A DNA stretch of 64,000 nucleotides, from contig NZ_LMFH01000005.1 of assembly GCF_001427225.1 (NCBI RefSeq), positions 733,325-797,324 on the forward strand, in the 5' to 3' direction. How positions within the stretch are numbered: the stretch's first letter is position 1; each line of letters starts with the position of its first letter. The translations under genes and the position numbers were made by a program. This document shows positions 53,065 to 61,153 of this stretch, in pieces. The notes under the pieces were generated by a model. That model saw nothing but the letters and a program-made list of their open reading frames with translations. It searched no databases and was not told the DNA's origin. The stretch comes from Lysobacter sp. Root494 (GTDB lineage Bacteria; Pseudomonadota; Gammaproteobacteria; Xanthomonadales; Xanthomonadaceae).

Positions 53065-54939
53065 ATGCCCCTGATTACCCTGCAAAACGTCGATTACGGC
53101 GTCGGCGGCCCTTTGCTGCTGGAAAATGTCGCCCTCTCCATCGAGGCCGGCGAGCGCATCGCCCTTATCGGCCGCAACGGCGCCGGCAAGTCCACGCTGC
53201 TGAAGCTGCTGGCCGGCGAGATCCAGCCCGATGACGGCGAGGTGCGCGTCGAAGGTGGCGCCCGCATCGCCCGCCTCGAGCAGGAAGTACCCGCGGGCGC
53301 GGCCGGCGACGTCTGGGATGTCGTTGCAGGAGGCCTGGGCCAGATGGGCGCATGGCTGGCCGAATACCACCATCTCAGCCACGCCGAGCACGTCGATACC
53401 GACGCGCTGGCCAGGGTCCAGTCGAAGATCGAGGATGCGCACGGCTGGTCGCTCGACCAGCGCGTGACCGAAACGTTGACCCGGCTCGACCTCGACGGCG
53501 ACGCCGTGTTCTCCGGCCTTTCCGGCGGCATGAAGCGACGCGTGCTGCTGGCGCGAGCGCTGGTGTCTTCGCCCGACGTGCTGCTGCTGGATGAGCCGAC
53601 CAACCATCTCGACATCGCGGCCATCGACTGGCTTGAAGGCTTCCTCAAGGCCTGGCCGGGCGCCCTGGTGTTCGTCACCCACGATCGCCGCTTCCTGCGC
53701 GCGCTCGCCACGCGCATCGTCGAGATCGATCGCGGGCAGGTCACGAGCTGGCCGGGCGACTGGGCGAATTACGAGCGCCGCCGCGAGGAGCGGCTCAACG
53801 CCGAAGCGCAGGAAAACGCCCGCTTCGACAAGTTGCTCGCACAGGAAGAAGTGTGGATCCGCCAGGGCATCAAGGCCCGCCGCACCCGCGACGAGGGTCG
53901 CGTGCGCCGGCTCAAGGCGATGCGCGCCGAATTCAGCCAGCGCCGCGATCTCACCGGCAACGTGAAGATGGAAGTCGCGCAGGGCGAGGCGTCCGGGCGC
54001 AAGGTGATCGAAGCGAAGGACGTGTCGTTCGCCTACGGCGGCAAGCCGGTTATCCGTGACCTGTCGACCGTGGTCATGCGCGGCGACCGCATCGGCCTGA
54101 TTGGCCCCAACGGCAGCGGCAAGACCACGCTGCTGAAGCTGCTGCTCGGTGAACTCGCGCCGACCACGGGCGAAGTGAAGATCGGCAGCAACCTCCAGGT
54201 CGCGTATTTCGACCAGTACCGCGCCACCCTGCGCGAGGACTGGAACGCGATCGAGAACGTCGCCGAAGGCCGCGAGAGCGTCGAGATCAATGGCAAGCAC
54301 AAGCACGTGATCGGCTACCTGCAGGACTTCCTGTTCACGCCGGAACGTGCCCGCGCGCCCATCACCCGCCTGTCGGGTGGCGAGCGCAACCGGCTGCTGC
54401 TGGCGCGGTTGTTCGCGCAGCCGTCCAACCTGCTGGTGATGGACGAACCGACCAACGACCTCGACGTCGAGACGCTCGAACTGCTCGAGGACCTGCTCTC
54501 GGATTATCCGGGCACGCTGCTGCTGGTCAGCCATGACCGCGACTTCCTCGACAATGTCGTGACCTCGACGCTGGTGATGGAAGGCGACGGTCGCGTAAGC
54601 GAATACGTGGGCGGATACAGCGACTGGTTGCGGCAGCGCCGGGACGTGGCGATGCCTGTTCAAGCGACGTCGCGGGCAGTGGCACCTGCACCTGTTGCCG
54701 CGACCACGGCTGCTCCGGCGAAGCGCAAGCTCGGCTACAAGGAAACGCGCGAGCTCGAACAGCTGCCGGCGCGCATCGAGGCCCTGGAAAGCCGTGTGGC
54801 GGAACTTGCACAGGCCATGAACGATCCGGCGTTCTACCAGCGCGGCCCCGACGCCATCAATGCGCACAACGCCACACTCGCCGCCACGCAGGCGGAACTC
54901 GACGCGGCATACACACGCTGGACCGAACTGGACGCCTGA
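53065..54939 (+). CDS. uup: ABC-F ATPase Uup
   Basis: 624 residues with two ABC domains in one chain and no membrane segments. Walker A GRNGAGKST (about 36-44) and GPNGSGKTT; signature LSGGMKRR and LSGGERNR; Walker B LLLDEPTNHLD and LVMDEPTNDLD. The linker EARFDK-type (QEVWIRQGIKARRTRDEGRVRRL) is long and charged. A C-terminal coiled coil (RELEQLPARIEALESRVAEL) is the Uup DNA/ribosome-binding end. Uup acts on ribosomes and affects transposon excision and replication-fork repair. Divergent from the S8 protease gene. Confidence 0.95.
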   Translation: MPLITLQNVDYGVGGPLLLENVALSIEAGERIALIGRNGAGKSTLLKLLAGEIQPDDGEVRVEGGARIARLEQEVPAGAAGDVWDVVAGGLGQMGAWLAEYHHLSHAEHVDTDALARVQSKIEDAHGWSLDQRVTETLTRLDLDGDAVFSGLSGGMKRRVLLARALVSSPDVLLLDEPTNHLDIAAIDWLEGFLKAWPGALVFVTHDRRFLRALATRIVEIDRGQVTSWPGDWANYERRREERLNAEAQENARFDKLLAQEEVWIRQGIKARRTRDEGRVRRLKAMRAEFSQRRDLTGNVKMEVAQGEASGRKVIEAKDVSFAYGGKPVIRDLSTVVMRGDRIGLIGPNGSGKTTLLKLLLGELAPTTGEVKIGSNLQVAYFDQYRATLREDWNAIENVAEGRESVEINGKHKHVIGYLQDFLFTPERARAPITRLSGGERNRLLLARLFAQPSNLLVMDEPTNDLDVETLELLEDLLSDYPGTLLLVSHDRDFLDNVVTSTLVMEGDGRVSEYVGGYSDWLRQRRDVAMPVQATSRAVAPAPVAATTAAPAKRKLGYKETRELEQLPARIEALESRVAELAQAMNDPAFYQRGPDAINAHNATLAATQAELDAAYTRWTELDA

Positions 54940-55020
54940 TCGACGGTCCGGCGCTTAATGGTTCATGCGCAAGGCAGGAGCGGCTCAGGAAATGAGACGC
55001 GCCGTCCCCATCGTGACGGC

Positions 55021-55629
55021 ATGCGCGCGTCGCCTTGCCAGGACAGCCTGTTCGAATCCGATGCACCACGATTGCTGGTCGAAGACGGAGAGGGCGGTGT
55101 CGTCTATCAACCGGGGCTGATCGGTCCGGCCACCGCGGATCGCTGGTTCGAAACCCTGCGCGATGAAGTGCCATGGCAGTCGCAACGTCGTCCCATGTAC
55201 GACCGCATCGTCGACGTTCCGCGCCTGACGGCGGGCTATCGTCTTTCCAGCGAACACCTGCCTGCGCCGTTACGCGAAGCCGCCGATTTGCTGCGCCGGC
55301 ATACCGGCGAGCCGTTCAATGCGGTGGGGCTGAACTTCTATCGCGACGGCCGCGACAGCGTCGCTCCGCACAACGACAAGCTGCACATCCTCGTTCCGCA
55401 TCACCCTATCGCCCTGGTTTCGCTGGGGTCGCCGCGGCGCATGACCATCCGCTCCAAGCAGCTGCGGCGTTCGGCGATCCATGTCGATCTCGAACCGGGC
55501 AGCCTGTTGCTGATGAGCTACGACTCGCAGCTTCATTACGAACACGGCGTGCCTAAAACGAAGCAGGAAGTGGGGCCGCGCATCAGCCTTGCCTTCCGCG
55601 TGCGCCCGGATGTCGATCGCTTGCCATGA
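55021..55629 (+). CDS. AlkB-like 2-oxoglutarate/Fe(II) dioxygenase
   Basis: 202 residues from ATG 55021. After TADRWFETLRDEVPW and QRRPMYDRIVDVPRLTAGY come the Fe(II) ligands PHNDKLH (H-x-D) and LHYEHGVP (distal His), and GPRISLAFR with the 2-oxoglutarate-binding Arg. NFYRDGRDSVAPHNDK is the AlkB pattern of the ALKBH2/AlkB-like group. It reverses N-alkyl damage in DNA or RNA by oxidative demethylation. The last codons overlap a TGTCGA-N17-CGTC match, discussed separately. Confidence 0.9.
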   Translation: MRASPCQDSLFESDAPRLLVEDGEGGVVYQPGLIGPATADRWFETLRDEVPWQSQRRPMYDRIVDVPRLTAGYRLSSEHLPAPLREAADLLRRHTGEPFNAVGLNFYRDGRDSVAPHNDKLHILVPHHPIALVSLGSPRRMTIRSKQLRRSAIHVDLEPGSLLLMSYDSQLHYEHGVPKTKQEVGPRISLAFRVRPDVDRLP

Positions 55630-55668
55630 CATTCGTCGCAAGGTGCCAGGAGTTCCTGCGTCCGGGTC

Positions 55669-56502
55669 CTAGCCGATGAAGCCGCCACCGTTGACGTGGA
55701 TGAACTGTCCGGTGACATAGCTGCTGTCGTCGCAGGCGAGGTAGACGTATGCCGGCGCGACCTCGCTGGGCTGGCCGGGCCGCTTCATCGGCGTGTCGGT
55801 TCCGAATTTCTCCTGCTTTTCCTTATCGAAGCTCGAAGTGATCAGGGGCGTCCAGATCGGGCCCGGGGCAACGCCGTTGACCCGGATGCCACGATCGATG
55901 AGGTTCTGTGCCAGCGAGTAGGTGAAGGTTTCGATTGCGCCCTTGGTGGACGCGCAATCGATCAGGTGCTTGCTGCCGCGGAACGAAGTCACCGAACCGG
56001 TGTTGATGATCACGCCGCCATCCTCGAGGTGTTCGAGTGAATGCCGGACGAGGAAGAAGTACGGATAGAAGTTGTTCTCGAAGGTAAGACGCAGCTGCTC
56101 GCTGCTGATCTCCTCCACACGTTCCTTCGAAACCTGGTCGGCGGCGTTGTTGACGAGGACGTTCAGGCCGCCGAGCGCCTTCACGGTTTCGTCGATCGCC
56201 GATTTGCAGAGGTCTTCGTCCTGCACGTTGCCGCGGATGAGAAGGCAACGCCTGCCCTCCTGTTCAACCATCGCGCGAGTGGCTTCCGCGTCCGACTCCT
56301 CGCTCCGGTAGATGATCGCGACGTCCGCGCCCTCGCGCGCGAAGTGCACGGCCACGGCGCGGCCGATGCCGCTGTCGCCGCCACTGATCAGTGCGATCTT
56401 GCCTTCGAGCTTGCCGCTGCCGCGGTATCCCTCGCGGATCGTTTCCGGTTGCGGCTGCATCGGTGCCTGTCGGCCCGGAGTGTTGATTTCGCGAGTGGAC
56501 AT
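55669..56502 (-). CDS. SDR-family oxidoreductase (YghA-like) with Cys at the catalytic Tyr position
   Basis: 277 residues from ATG 56502 (GGAGGC upstream). Rossmann motif ALISGGDSGIGRAVAVHFAREGADVAIIY, NNAA, INTGSVTSF (catalytic Ser) and VNGVAPGPIWTPL. The active site reads HLIDCASTKGAIETF, so the expected YxxxK is C-A-S-T-K: Lys is kept but Tyr is Cys, a single-base TAC/TGC or TAT/TGT change. The enzyme would otherwise belong to the glucose-dehydrogenase-like YghA/general stress 39 group. Loss of Tyr should abolish normal catalysis. Confidence 0.9.
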   Translation of the reverse strand: MSTREINTPGRQAPMQPQPETIREGYRGSGKLEGKIALISGGDSGIGRAVAVHFAREGADVAIIYRSEESDAEATRAMVEQEGRRCLLIRGNVQDEDLCKSAIDETVKALGGLNVLVNNAADQVSKERVEEISSEQLRLTFENNFYPYFFLVRHSLEHLEDGGVIINTGSVTSFRGSKHLIDCASTKGAIETFTYSLAQNLIDRGIRVNGVAPGPIWTPLITSSFDKEKQEKFGTDTPMKRPGQPSEVAPAYVYLACDDSSYVTGQFIHVNGGGFIG

Positions 56503-56583
56503 GAAGTCGCCTCCGCCTTGTCCTTTCCGCGAAGATGCTCGCGCACACGCCGTCGCCGCGGCATGAAGCACTAGACTGCACGC

Positions 56584-57147
56584 ATGCACCAGGATCTGTT
56601 CGGCTCCAGCCATTCCGTCGTACACAACGTCTTCTTCGGCCTCATGCCCGACGATGCCACCCGCGAACGCATGCTGGAAACCGTCGAGTCATTGCGTACC
56701 GCGCATGATCCACAAGGCCGCTGGCTGAAGCCCGTGCGCTACCACATGACCCTGCATTTTCTCGGGACCTTCTCCGAGTTGCCCGAAGACAGGATCGAGG
56801 CCGCGATTCGAGCAGCCGAAGGATTGCGTGCCCCTGCATTCGACCTGGTACTGGATCGCGCCGGCTCTTTTTCGGGAGGCATCGGCTGGCTTGGTTGCGC
56901 ACGTACCGAACCGACGCTCCAGCAACTCTGGGACGAACTGCGGCAGGCACTCGCGCGGGAACATGTGTCCACGAAAGGGCATGCCCGCTTCACGCCGCAT
57001 GTGACCGTGTTGCGCGACTCACGCAAGACCATGCCGGATGTGCCGATCGAACCGGTCCGCTGGCCAGTACGCGAGCTGATGTTGATCGACAGCCAGCTGG
57101 GTGACCACAACGAATACCGGTCGCTGGGCAGGTGGCGGCTCAAATAG
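56584..57147 (+). CDS. thpR: RNA 2',3'-cyclic phosphodiesterase ThpR
   Basis: 187 residues. The two HxTx motifs of the 2H phosphoesterase family are YHMTLHFLG and FTPHVTVLR, placed symmetrically. N-terminus NVFFGLMPDDATRERMLE and end LIDSQLGDHNEYRSLGRWRL match ThpR/LigT. It hydrolyses 2',3'-cyclic phosphates to 2'-phosphates. It is separated from the divergent SDR by 81 nt. Confidence 0.93.
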   Translation: MHQDLFGSSHSVVHNVFFGLMPDDATRERMLETVESLRTAHDPQGRWLKPVRYHMTLHFLGTFSELPEDRIEAAIRAAEGLRAPAFDLVLDRAGSFSGGIGWLGCARTEPTLQQLWDELRQALAREHVSTKGHARFTPHVTVLRDSRKTMPDVPIEPVRWPVRELMLIDSQLGDHNEYRSLGRWRLK

Positions 57148-57166
57148 TCCGAACGAGTGGAATGGT

Positions 57167-57412
57167 TCAGGCGCGGAGCTTGATGTCCGGATTGTCTTCG
57201 AGCGTACCGTCGGACTTCAGTATGGAAAACGACTTTCGGTCGCCATCCACCACGATGGGCACGAGATCCTGGAAAGGCCGGCGCCGTACGAATCTCAGCT
57301 CCCATCCGAAGCGCTCGAGTTCCCGCAGCGTCATCAGCTGGTCCTCGTTGAGCTGCGCGCGAAGCGCGGCGTTCGGTCGTGAGTGCGGCTGGCGACGTTC
57401 GCGATCGGTCAT
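57167..57412 (-). CDS. Small conserved hypothetical protein, paralogue of 1038-1289
   Basis: 81 residues from ATG 57412, chosen for GGAGGAAC just ahead. The last 60 residues share the pattern of the protein at 1038: LN-x2-Q-x2-TL-x-EL, W-x-L-x-FVRR, F-x-D-x-VP, DG...(E/D)NPDI. The N-terminal 20 residues are basic and unrelated. No known domain. Two paralogues at opposite ends of the window suggest a dispersed orphan family. Confidence 0.8.
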   Translation of the reverse strand: MTDRERRQPHSRPNAALRAQLNEDQLMTLRELERFGWELRFVRRRPFQDLVPIVVDGDRKSFSILKSDGTLEDNPDIKLRA

Positions 57413-57482
57413 GCGTTCCTCCATTTTCATCGAAGAACGCAAGGCTGGAGCAAACTAGGCCGCCATCCGTCCGGGAAGTGCC

Positions 57483-58088
57483 ATGGGCCACCGCGATCCA
57501 CGCATCGATGCCTACATCGCCAGGGCCGCGGAGTTCGCGCGTCCCATCCTCGTGCGCCTGCGCGAAGTCGTGCACGTCGCCTGCCCGGAGTGCGAGGAAA
57601 CCCTCAAGTGGGGCATGCCCGCGTTTACGCACCGCGGCAGGATCCTGTGCGGCATGGCGGCGTTCAAACAGCACGCCACGTTCAACCTGTGGCAGGGCGC
57701 AATGATCGTCGGCAAGGACGGCCGTGCGCTGGACGATGCGATGGGCCAGTTTGGTCGCCTCACGAAACCGGGGGACCTGCCCGGCAAGCGTGAGCTGGCC
57801 GGCTACATACGCGAAGCGGTGAAGCTGATCGATGCAGGAGTGAAGCGGCCCGCGGCCCGACGCGCGCCCGGGCCACCAGCCGAAGTTCCTGATGATCTCG
57901 CGGCCGCGCTGGGGAAGAACGCGAAGGCGCGTGCCACCTTCGATGCCTTTCCGCCCAGCAGTAGGCGGGATTACATCGAATGGATCACCGAAGCCAAGCG
58001 CGTGGAAACACGCGTCAGGCGCCTGGCCCAGGCGATCGAATGGATGGCCGAGGGCAAGCGCCGCAACTGGAAATACGAGAGCCGCTGA
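57483..58088 (+). CDS. YdeI/OmpD-associated family protein with DUF1801 domain
   Basis: 201 residues. The N-terminal DUF1801 domain (ILVRLREVVHVACPECEETLKWGMPAFTHRGRILCGMAAFKQHATFNLW) is followed by the Arg/Pro linker and the OmdA/YdeI-type C-terminal helix bundle (PDDLAAALGKNAKARATFDAFPPSSRRDYIEWITEAKRVETRVRRLAQAIEWMAEGKRRNW). Function is unknown; relatives are soluble small proteins in stress contexts. The start ATG has GGGAAG upstream. Confidence 0.88.
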   Translation: MGHRDPRIDAYIARAAEFARPILVRLREVVHVACPECEETLKWGMPAFTHRGRILCGMAAFKQHATFNLWQGAMIVGKDGRALDDAMGQFGRLTKPGDLPGKRELAGYIREAVKLIDAGVKRPAARRAPGPPAEVPDDLAAALGKNAKARATFDAFPPSSRRDYIEWITEAKRVETRVRRLAQAIEWMAEGKRRNWKYESR

Positions 58089-58100
58089 GCGCGTAGCCGG

Positions 58101-58376
58101 TCAGCTGAAGCGCTCGTCCAGCACGCGTTTGATCTCCGACTCGATCGGTCCCTTGAAGGCCGACATCAGGAAGCCGAGATTCGCGGTCACGCGCAGGCTT
58201 TTGGGCGCGAGGTCGATCTTGCCGTCGACGCCGCTGCGGACGAAGTTCAGGGTGTCCCCATCCCAGTCGTAGTCGAAGCCGAAACGCTCGGCCAGTTTGT
58301 CCGCGACTTCCTGCACGGCCTTGCGCGCCTTCGCGTGCGGCAGCGAATGGGTGTGGCGGATGTCGATGCTCGGCAT
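58101..58376 (-). CDS. Polyhydroxyalkanoic acid system family protein
   Basis: 91 residues from ATG 58376 (AGGAGGAACC upstream). Begins MPSIDIRHTHSLPHAKARKAVQEVADKLAERFGFDYDWDGDTLNF and ends KGPIESEIKRVLDERF, matching PF09650 (putative PHA granule-region proteins). The fold is START/polyketide-cyclase-like. No PHA synthase or phasin is near, so a PHA role is not supported by context. Confidence 0.9.
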   Translation of the reverse strand: MPSIDIRHTHSLPHAKARKAVQEVADKLAERFGFDYDWDGDTLNFVRSGVDGKIDLAPKSLRVTANLGFLMSAFKGPIESEIKRVLDERFS

Positions 58377-58501
58377 GGTGGTTCCTCCTGTGCGGCGCAT
58401 TGTGCGGGCAGAGTCGCCGGCATCCAAGCGCGGTCCGCGCAGGGCCGGCTGCAATCCGCGCGGGGCGTGCTAGATTGCGGCCGCGCCATATTCATAGCCA
58501 C

Positions 58502-59320
58502 ATGACTGCCCTGAGACTGAGGTTTCCCAATCGCCAGCAACCGGACCTTGTCCTCGGTCCAGGCGTGCATGCCATCGGCCGCGATCTCGTCGATCGTCCG
58601 GTCATCGTCGACGATCCCGGGCAGGCCATCGCGCAGTTCTGCGTCGATCGTCGTGGGGTATGGCTGCAGGTGCGCGAAGGAACGCGTGGACTGCACGTCA
58701 ACGGCCGCCCGGTACGACGCGTCGCCATGCTTCGCGCCGGCGATGCGGTCTTCGTCGATGGCAACGAATGGCTGTTGCTCGGCGAGACGCCGTCTTCGGC
58801 ACCGACCGAGTCAAAACAGGGTGATCGCAAGCCAGCATCGGGTGAGAATCCCGATCCACGCATGGTGTTGCGTGGTATTGGCGGTCCGCACCACGGACGC
58901 AGCATCACCCTCGACCGGTCGCGGGATGTCGGGCGCCTGCCCGAGTGCGAAATCCGCATCGACGACGCCGCGTTTGCCGATCGCCACGCCCGCATGGAAC
59001 CGCATGCCGAAGGCGTGGTGTTGCGCGACCTGGGTTCGCACGACGGCAGCGTAGTGAACGGCTGGCCTGTTCGCAGCGCGCTGTTACGGCCCGGCGACCA
59101 GGTGGTGTTCGACACACAGCGCTTCGTGGTTGAAGCGCCCAACCGCGGCGGGTTGTCGGAAGCGAGCCAGCCCACGCAGCCGATCCCCGGCGAAGATTCC
59201 TTGCAGAGCATGCCCGAAGCGAAACCGGGCTCTTCCGCGCGTCGCGTGCCGTGGCTTCTGTTGGCCGCGCTGTTCCTCGCTGCCGCTGTCAGCCTGCTGT
59301 TGCTTTACGGCGCACGCTAG
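58502..59320 (+). CDS. Double-FHA protein with C-terminal membrane anchor
   Basis: 272 residues from ATG 58502 (no good ribosome site). Two FHA-like units: a weaker one at about 15-100 (LGPGVHAIGRD...GLHVNGRPV) and a clear one at about 122-205 (DVGRLPECEIRIDDAAFADRHARMEPHAEGVVLRDLGSHDGSVVNG) with the pThr-binding R, S/H and N residues in place. A Pro/Ser-rich linker leads to a membrane helix at the C-terminus (WLLLAALFLAAAVSLLLLYGA). It would recruit phospho-Thr proteins to the membrane. No kinase or type VI secretion genes are nearby. Its 3' end overlaps msrQ by 32 nt. Confidence 0.85.
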   Translation: MTALRLRFPNRQQPDLVLGPGVHAIGRDLVDRPVIVDDPGQAIAQFCVDRRGVWLQVREGTRGLHVNGRPVRRVAMLRAGDAVFVDGNEWLLLGETPSSAPTESKQGDRKPASGENPDPRMVLRGIGGPHHGRSITLDRSRDVGRLPECEIRIDDAAFADRHARMEPHAEGVVLRDLGSHDGSVVNGWPVRSALLRPGDQVVFDTQRFVVEAPNRGGLSEASQPTQPIPGEDSLQSMPEAKPGSSARRVPWLLLAALFLAAAVSLLLLYGAR

Positions 59321-59951
59321 CCCGGCGATCGCGCAGGGCTTTCACGATGCGCCAGCCGAGCAGGGTCGCGAGGATCGCGGCATAGAGCGCGGGCTCGCGC
59401 ACGTCCGACTTCACCAGCCACCAGAAGTGCAGCACGGCGAGCACGCCGACCACATAGACCAGCTTGTGCAGGCGCGCCCAGTTGCGGCCGAGCCGGCGAA
59501 TGGCCGCCTGCGTCGACGTGATTGCGAGCGGCACCAGCAATAGCCATGCGGTGAAGCCGACGGTGATGTAGGGCCGCTTGGCGATTTCCTCGAAGATCTG
59601 CGCCCAGTAGCCGCGCAGGTCGAGCACGAGGTAGGCCGTGAGGTGCATCGTCGCGTAGAAGAAGGTGTAGAGCCCGAGCATGCGGCGGAAGCGGATGAAG
59701 ACGGGTTTTTGCGTGGCCTGCCGCAGTGGCGTGATCGCCAGCGTGAGCATCAGGAAACGCAGCGCCCATAGTCCGAGGCGATGTTCGATTTCGGCCACCG
59801 GGTCGGCGCCGAGGCCGCCGCTTCCGGTGAGGGCTTCGGCGCGGATCTGCCAGCCGAGGATCGCGGCCGGGATGAGCGCAAGCAGGTGGACGAGGGACTT
59901 GGCGACGACAACACCGGTTGTGGAGCGTGCGCCACGCGAAGTGCGCGCCAT
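59289..59951 (-). CDS. msrQ: Heme-binding subunit MsrQ
   Basis: 220 residues, six membrane segments, MsrQ/YedZ pattern: RLGLWALRFLMLTLAITPLRQ, RRMLGLYTFFYATMHLTAYLVLDL with a heme His, and LHKLVYVVGVLAVLHFWWLVKSDV. It passes electrons from the quinone pool to MsrP for repair of periplasmic methionine sulfoxide. It starts 3 nt after the msrP stop, a tight operon. Confidence 0.95.
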   Translation of the reverse strand: MARTSRGARSTTGVVVAKSLVHLLALIPAAILGWQIRAEALTGSGGLGADPVAEIEHRLGLWALRFLMLTLAITPLRQATQKPVFIRFRRMLGLYTFFYATMHLTAYLVLDLRGYWAQIFEEIAKRPYITVGFTAWLLLVPLAITSTQAAIRRLGRNWARLHKLVYVVGVLAVLHFWWLVKSDVREPALYAAILATLLGWRIVKALRDRRASVRRKATAG

Positions 59952-59954
59952 CGG

Positions 59955-60926
59955 CTAGAACCACTTCCGCAGGTTCATCCCTGCGTACAGACTGGCGACC
60001 TGGTCCGCGTAGCCGTTGAACATCCGCGTGGGAATACGTTCGGCGAACAGCTTGCTCTGCGTGCCGGCGATGCGGCGTTCGGTCTTCTGCGACCAGCGCG
60101 GATGGTCGACATCCGGATTGACGTTGCTGAAGAAGCCGTACTCCTCCGACTGCGCGTCGTTCCAGCTGGTGGGCGGCATTGTCTGGACAAACGTGATCGC
60201 CACGATCGACTTGATGCCCTTGAAGCCGTACTTCCATGGCACGACCAGGCGCAGCGGCGCGCCATTCTGCTGCGGCAACGGCTTGCCGTAGAGGCCGGTC
60301 ACGAGGAAGGCGAGGGGATGCATGGCTTCGTCGATGCGCAGCCCTTCGCGGTACGGCCAGTCGAGGGCGGAGTAGCGCTGGCCCGGCATCTGCTTCGGGT
60401 CTTCCAGAGTGGTGAAGGCGACATATCTCGCCTTGGAAGTCGGTTCGAACTTCTTCAACACGTCGGCGAGCGGCACACCCAGCCACGGGATCACCATCGA
60501 CCAGCCTTCGACGCAACGCAGGCGATACACGCGTTCCTCCGGCGTGCTGCCCTTGAGCAGGTCGTCGAGCGACACCACCCCCGGCTTCGCACACTGGCCG
60601 CCGATGGCGACGCTCCAGGGTTTCAGCCGCAGCGTGCGATCCGCGCGCGAGGGGTCGCTCTTGCCAGTGCCGAATTCGTAGAAGTTGTTGTAGGTGGTGA
60701 CATCTTCCAGACGCGTGAGCTCTTCCGAGGTACGGAAACCCGCCCGCGCCTGTTCGGGCGTGATCACGGCCTTCGATGGTGCCGGTGGCGGGGCGGCATC
60801 GCTGCAGCTGGCCAGCCCGAGTCCGGGCACGGCGGCAAAGGCGGCCAGCAGACGACGACGATCGCGGTAAACCGCTTCATCGGTGATTTCGGAAGAGGGG
60901 ATACGCAGGGCATCGCGCAGGGACAT
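59955..60926 (-). CDS. msrP: Periplasmic methionine sulfoxide reductase MsrP
   Basis: 323 residues from ATG 60926 (CCGGAG upstream). The twin-arginine signal DRRRLLAAFAAVPGLGLASC ends in a lipobox-like LASC, so the protein could be Tat-exported and possibly anchored. Molybdopterin domain: YNNFYEFGTGKSDP, LRCVEGWSMVIPWLGVPLADVL with the Mo-binding Cys, PLRLVVPWKYGFKGIKSIV. It reduces Met sulfoxide in oxidised periplasmic proteins with MsrQ. Confidence 0.95.
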   Translation of the reverse strand: MSLRDALRIPSSEITDEAVYRDRRRLLAAFAAVPGLGLASCSDAAPPPAPSKAVITPEQARAGFRTSEELTRLEDVTTYNNFYEFGTGKSDPSRADRTLRLKPWSVAIGGQCAKPGVVSLDDLLKGSTPEERVYRLRCVEGWSMVIPWLGVPLADVLKKFEPTSKARYVAFTTLEDPKQMPGQRYSALDWPYREGLRIDEAMHPLAFLVTGLYGKPLPQQNGAPLRLVVPWKYGFKGIKSIVAITFVQTMPPTSWNDAQSEEYGFFSNVNPDVDHPRWSQKTERRIAGTQSKLFAERIPTRMFNGYADQVASLYAGMNLRKWF

Positions 60927-61153
60927 GGCCGGCTCCGGCATTTGTGGTTCGACTATATGTCCAGAGGTGATAAGTGGGCGAAAAGTTGCGCGTGCAACCC
61001 TTGATCCACGCCTGCTGCGCTGCGGCATACTAAGCCCGCTGCACGACGCTCCGCCTGGCCTGCCACCCCTCGCCTTGTCACCCTTCGGTCTGCCCATCGT
61101 GGCGCAGGCCCCTGTGCCGCAAGCAGACAACTTCCGCCAAGTCGAGGACATCC

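Noticed and set aside
52990-54867. A 625-codon open frame opposite uup
   Set aside because: Both ABC domains of Uup are complete on the plus strand; the opposite frame has no motif.
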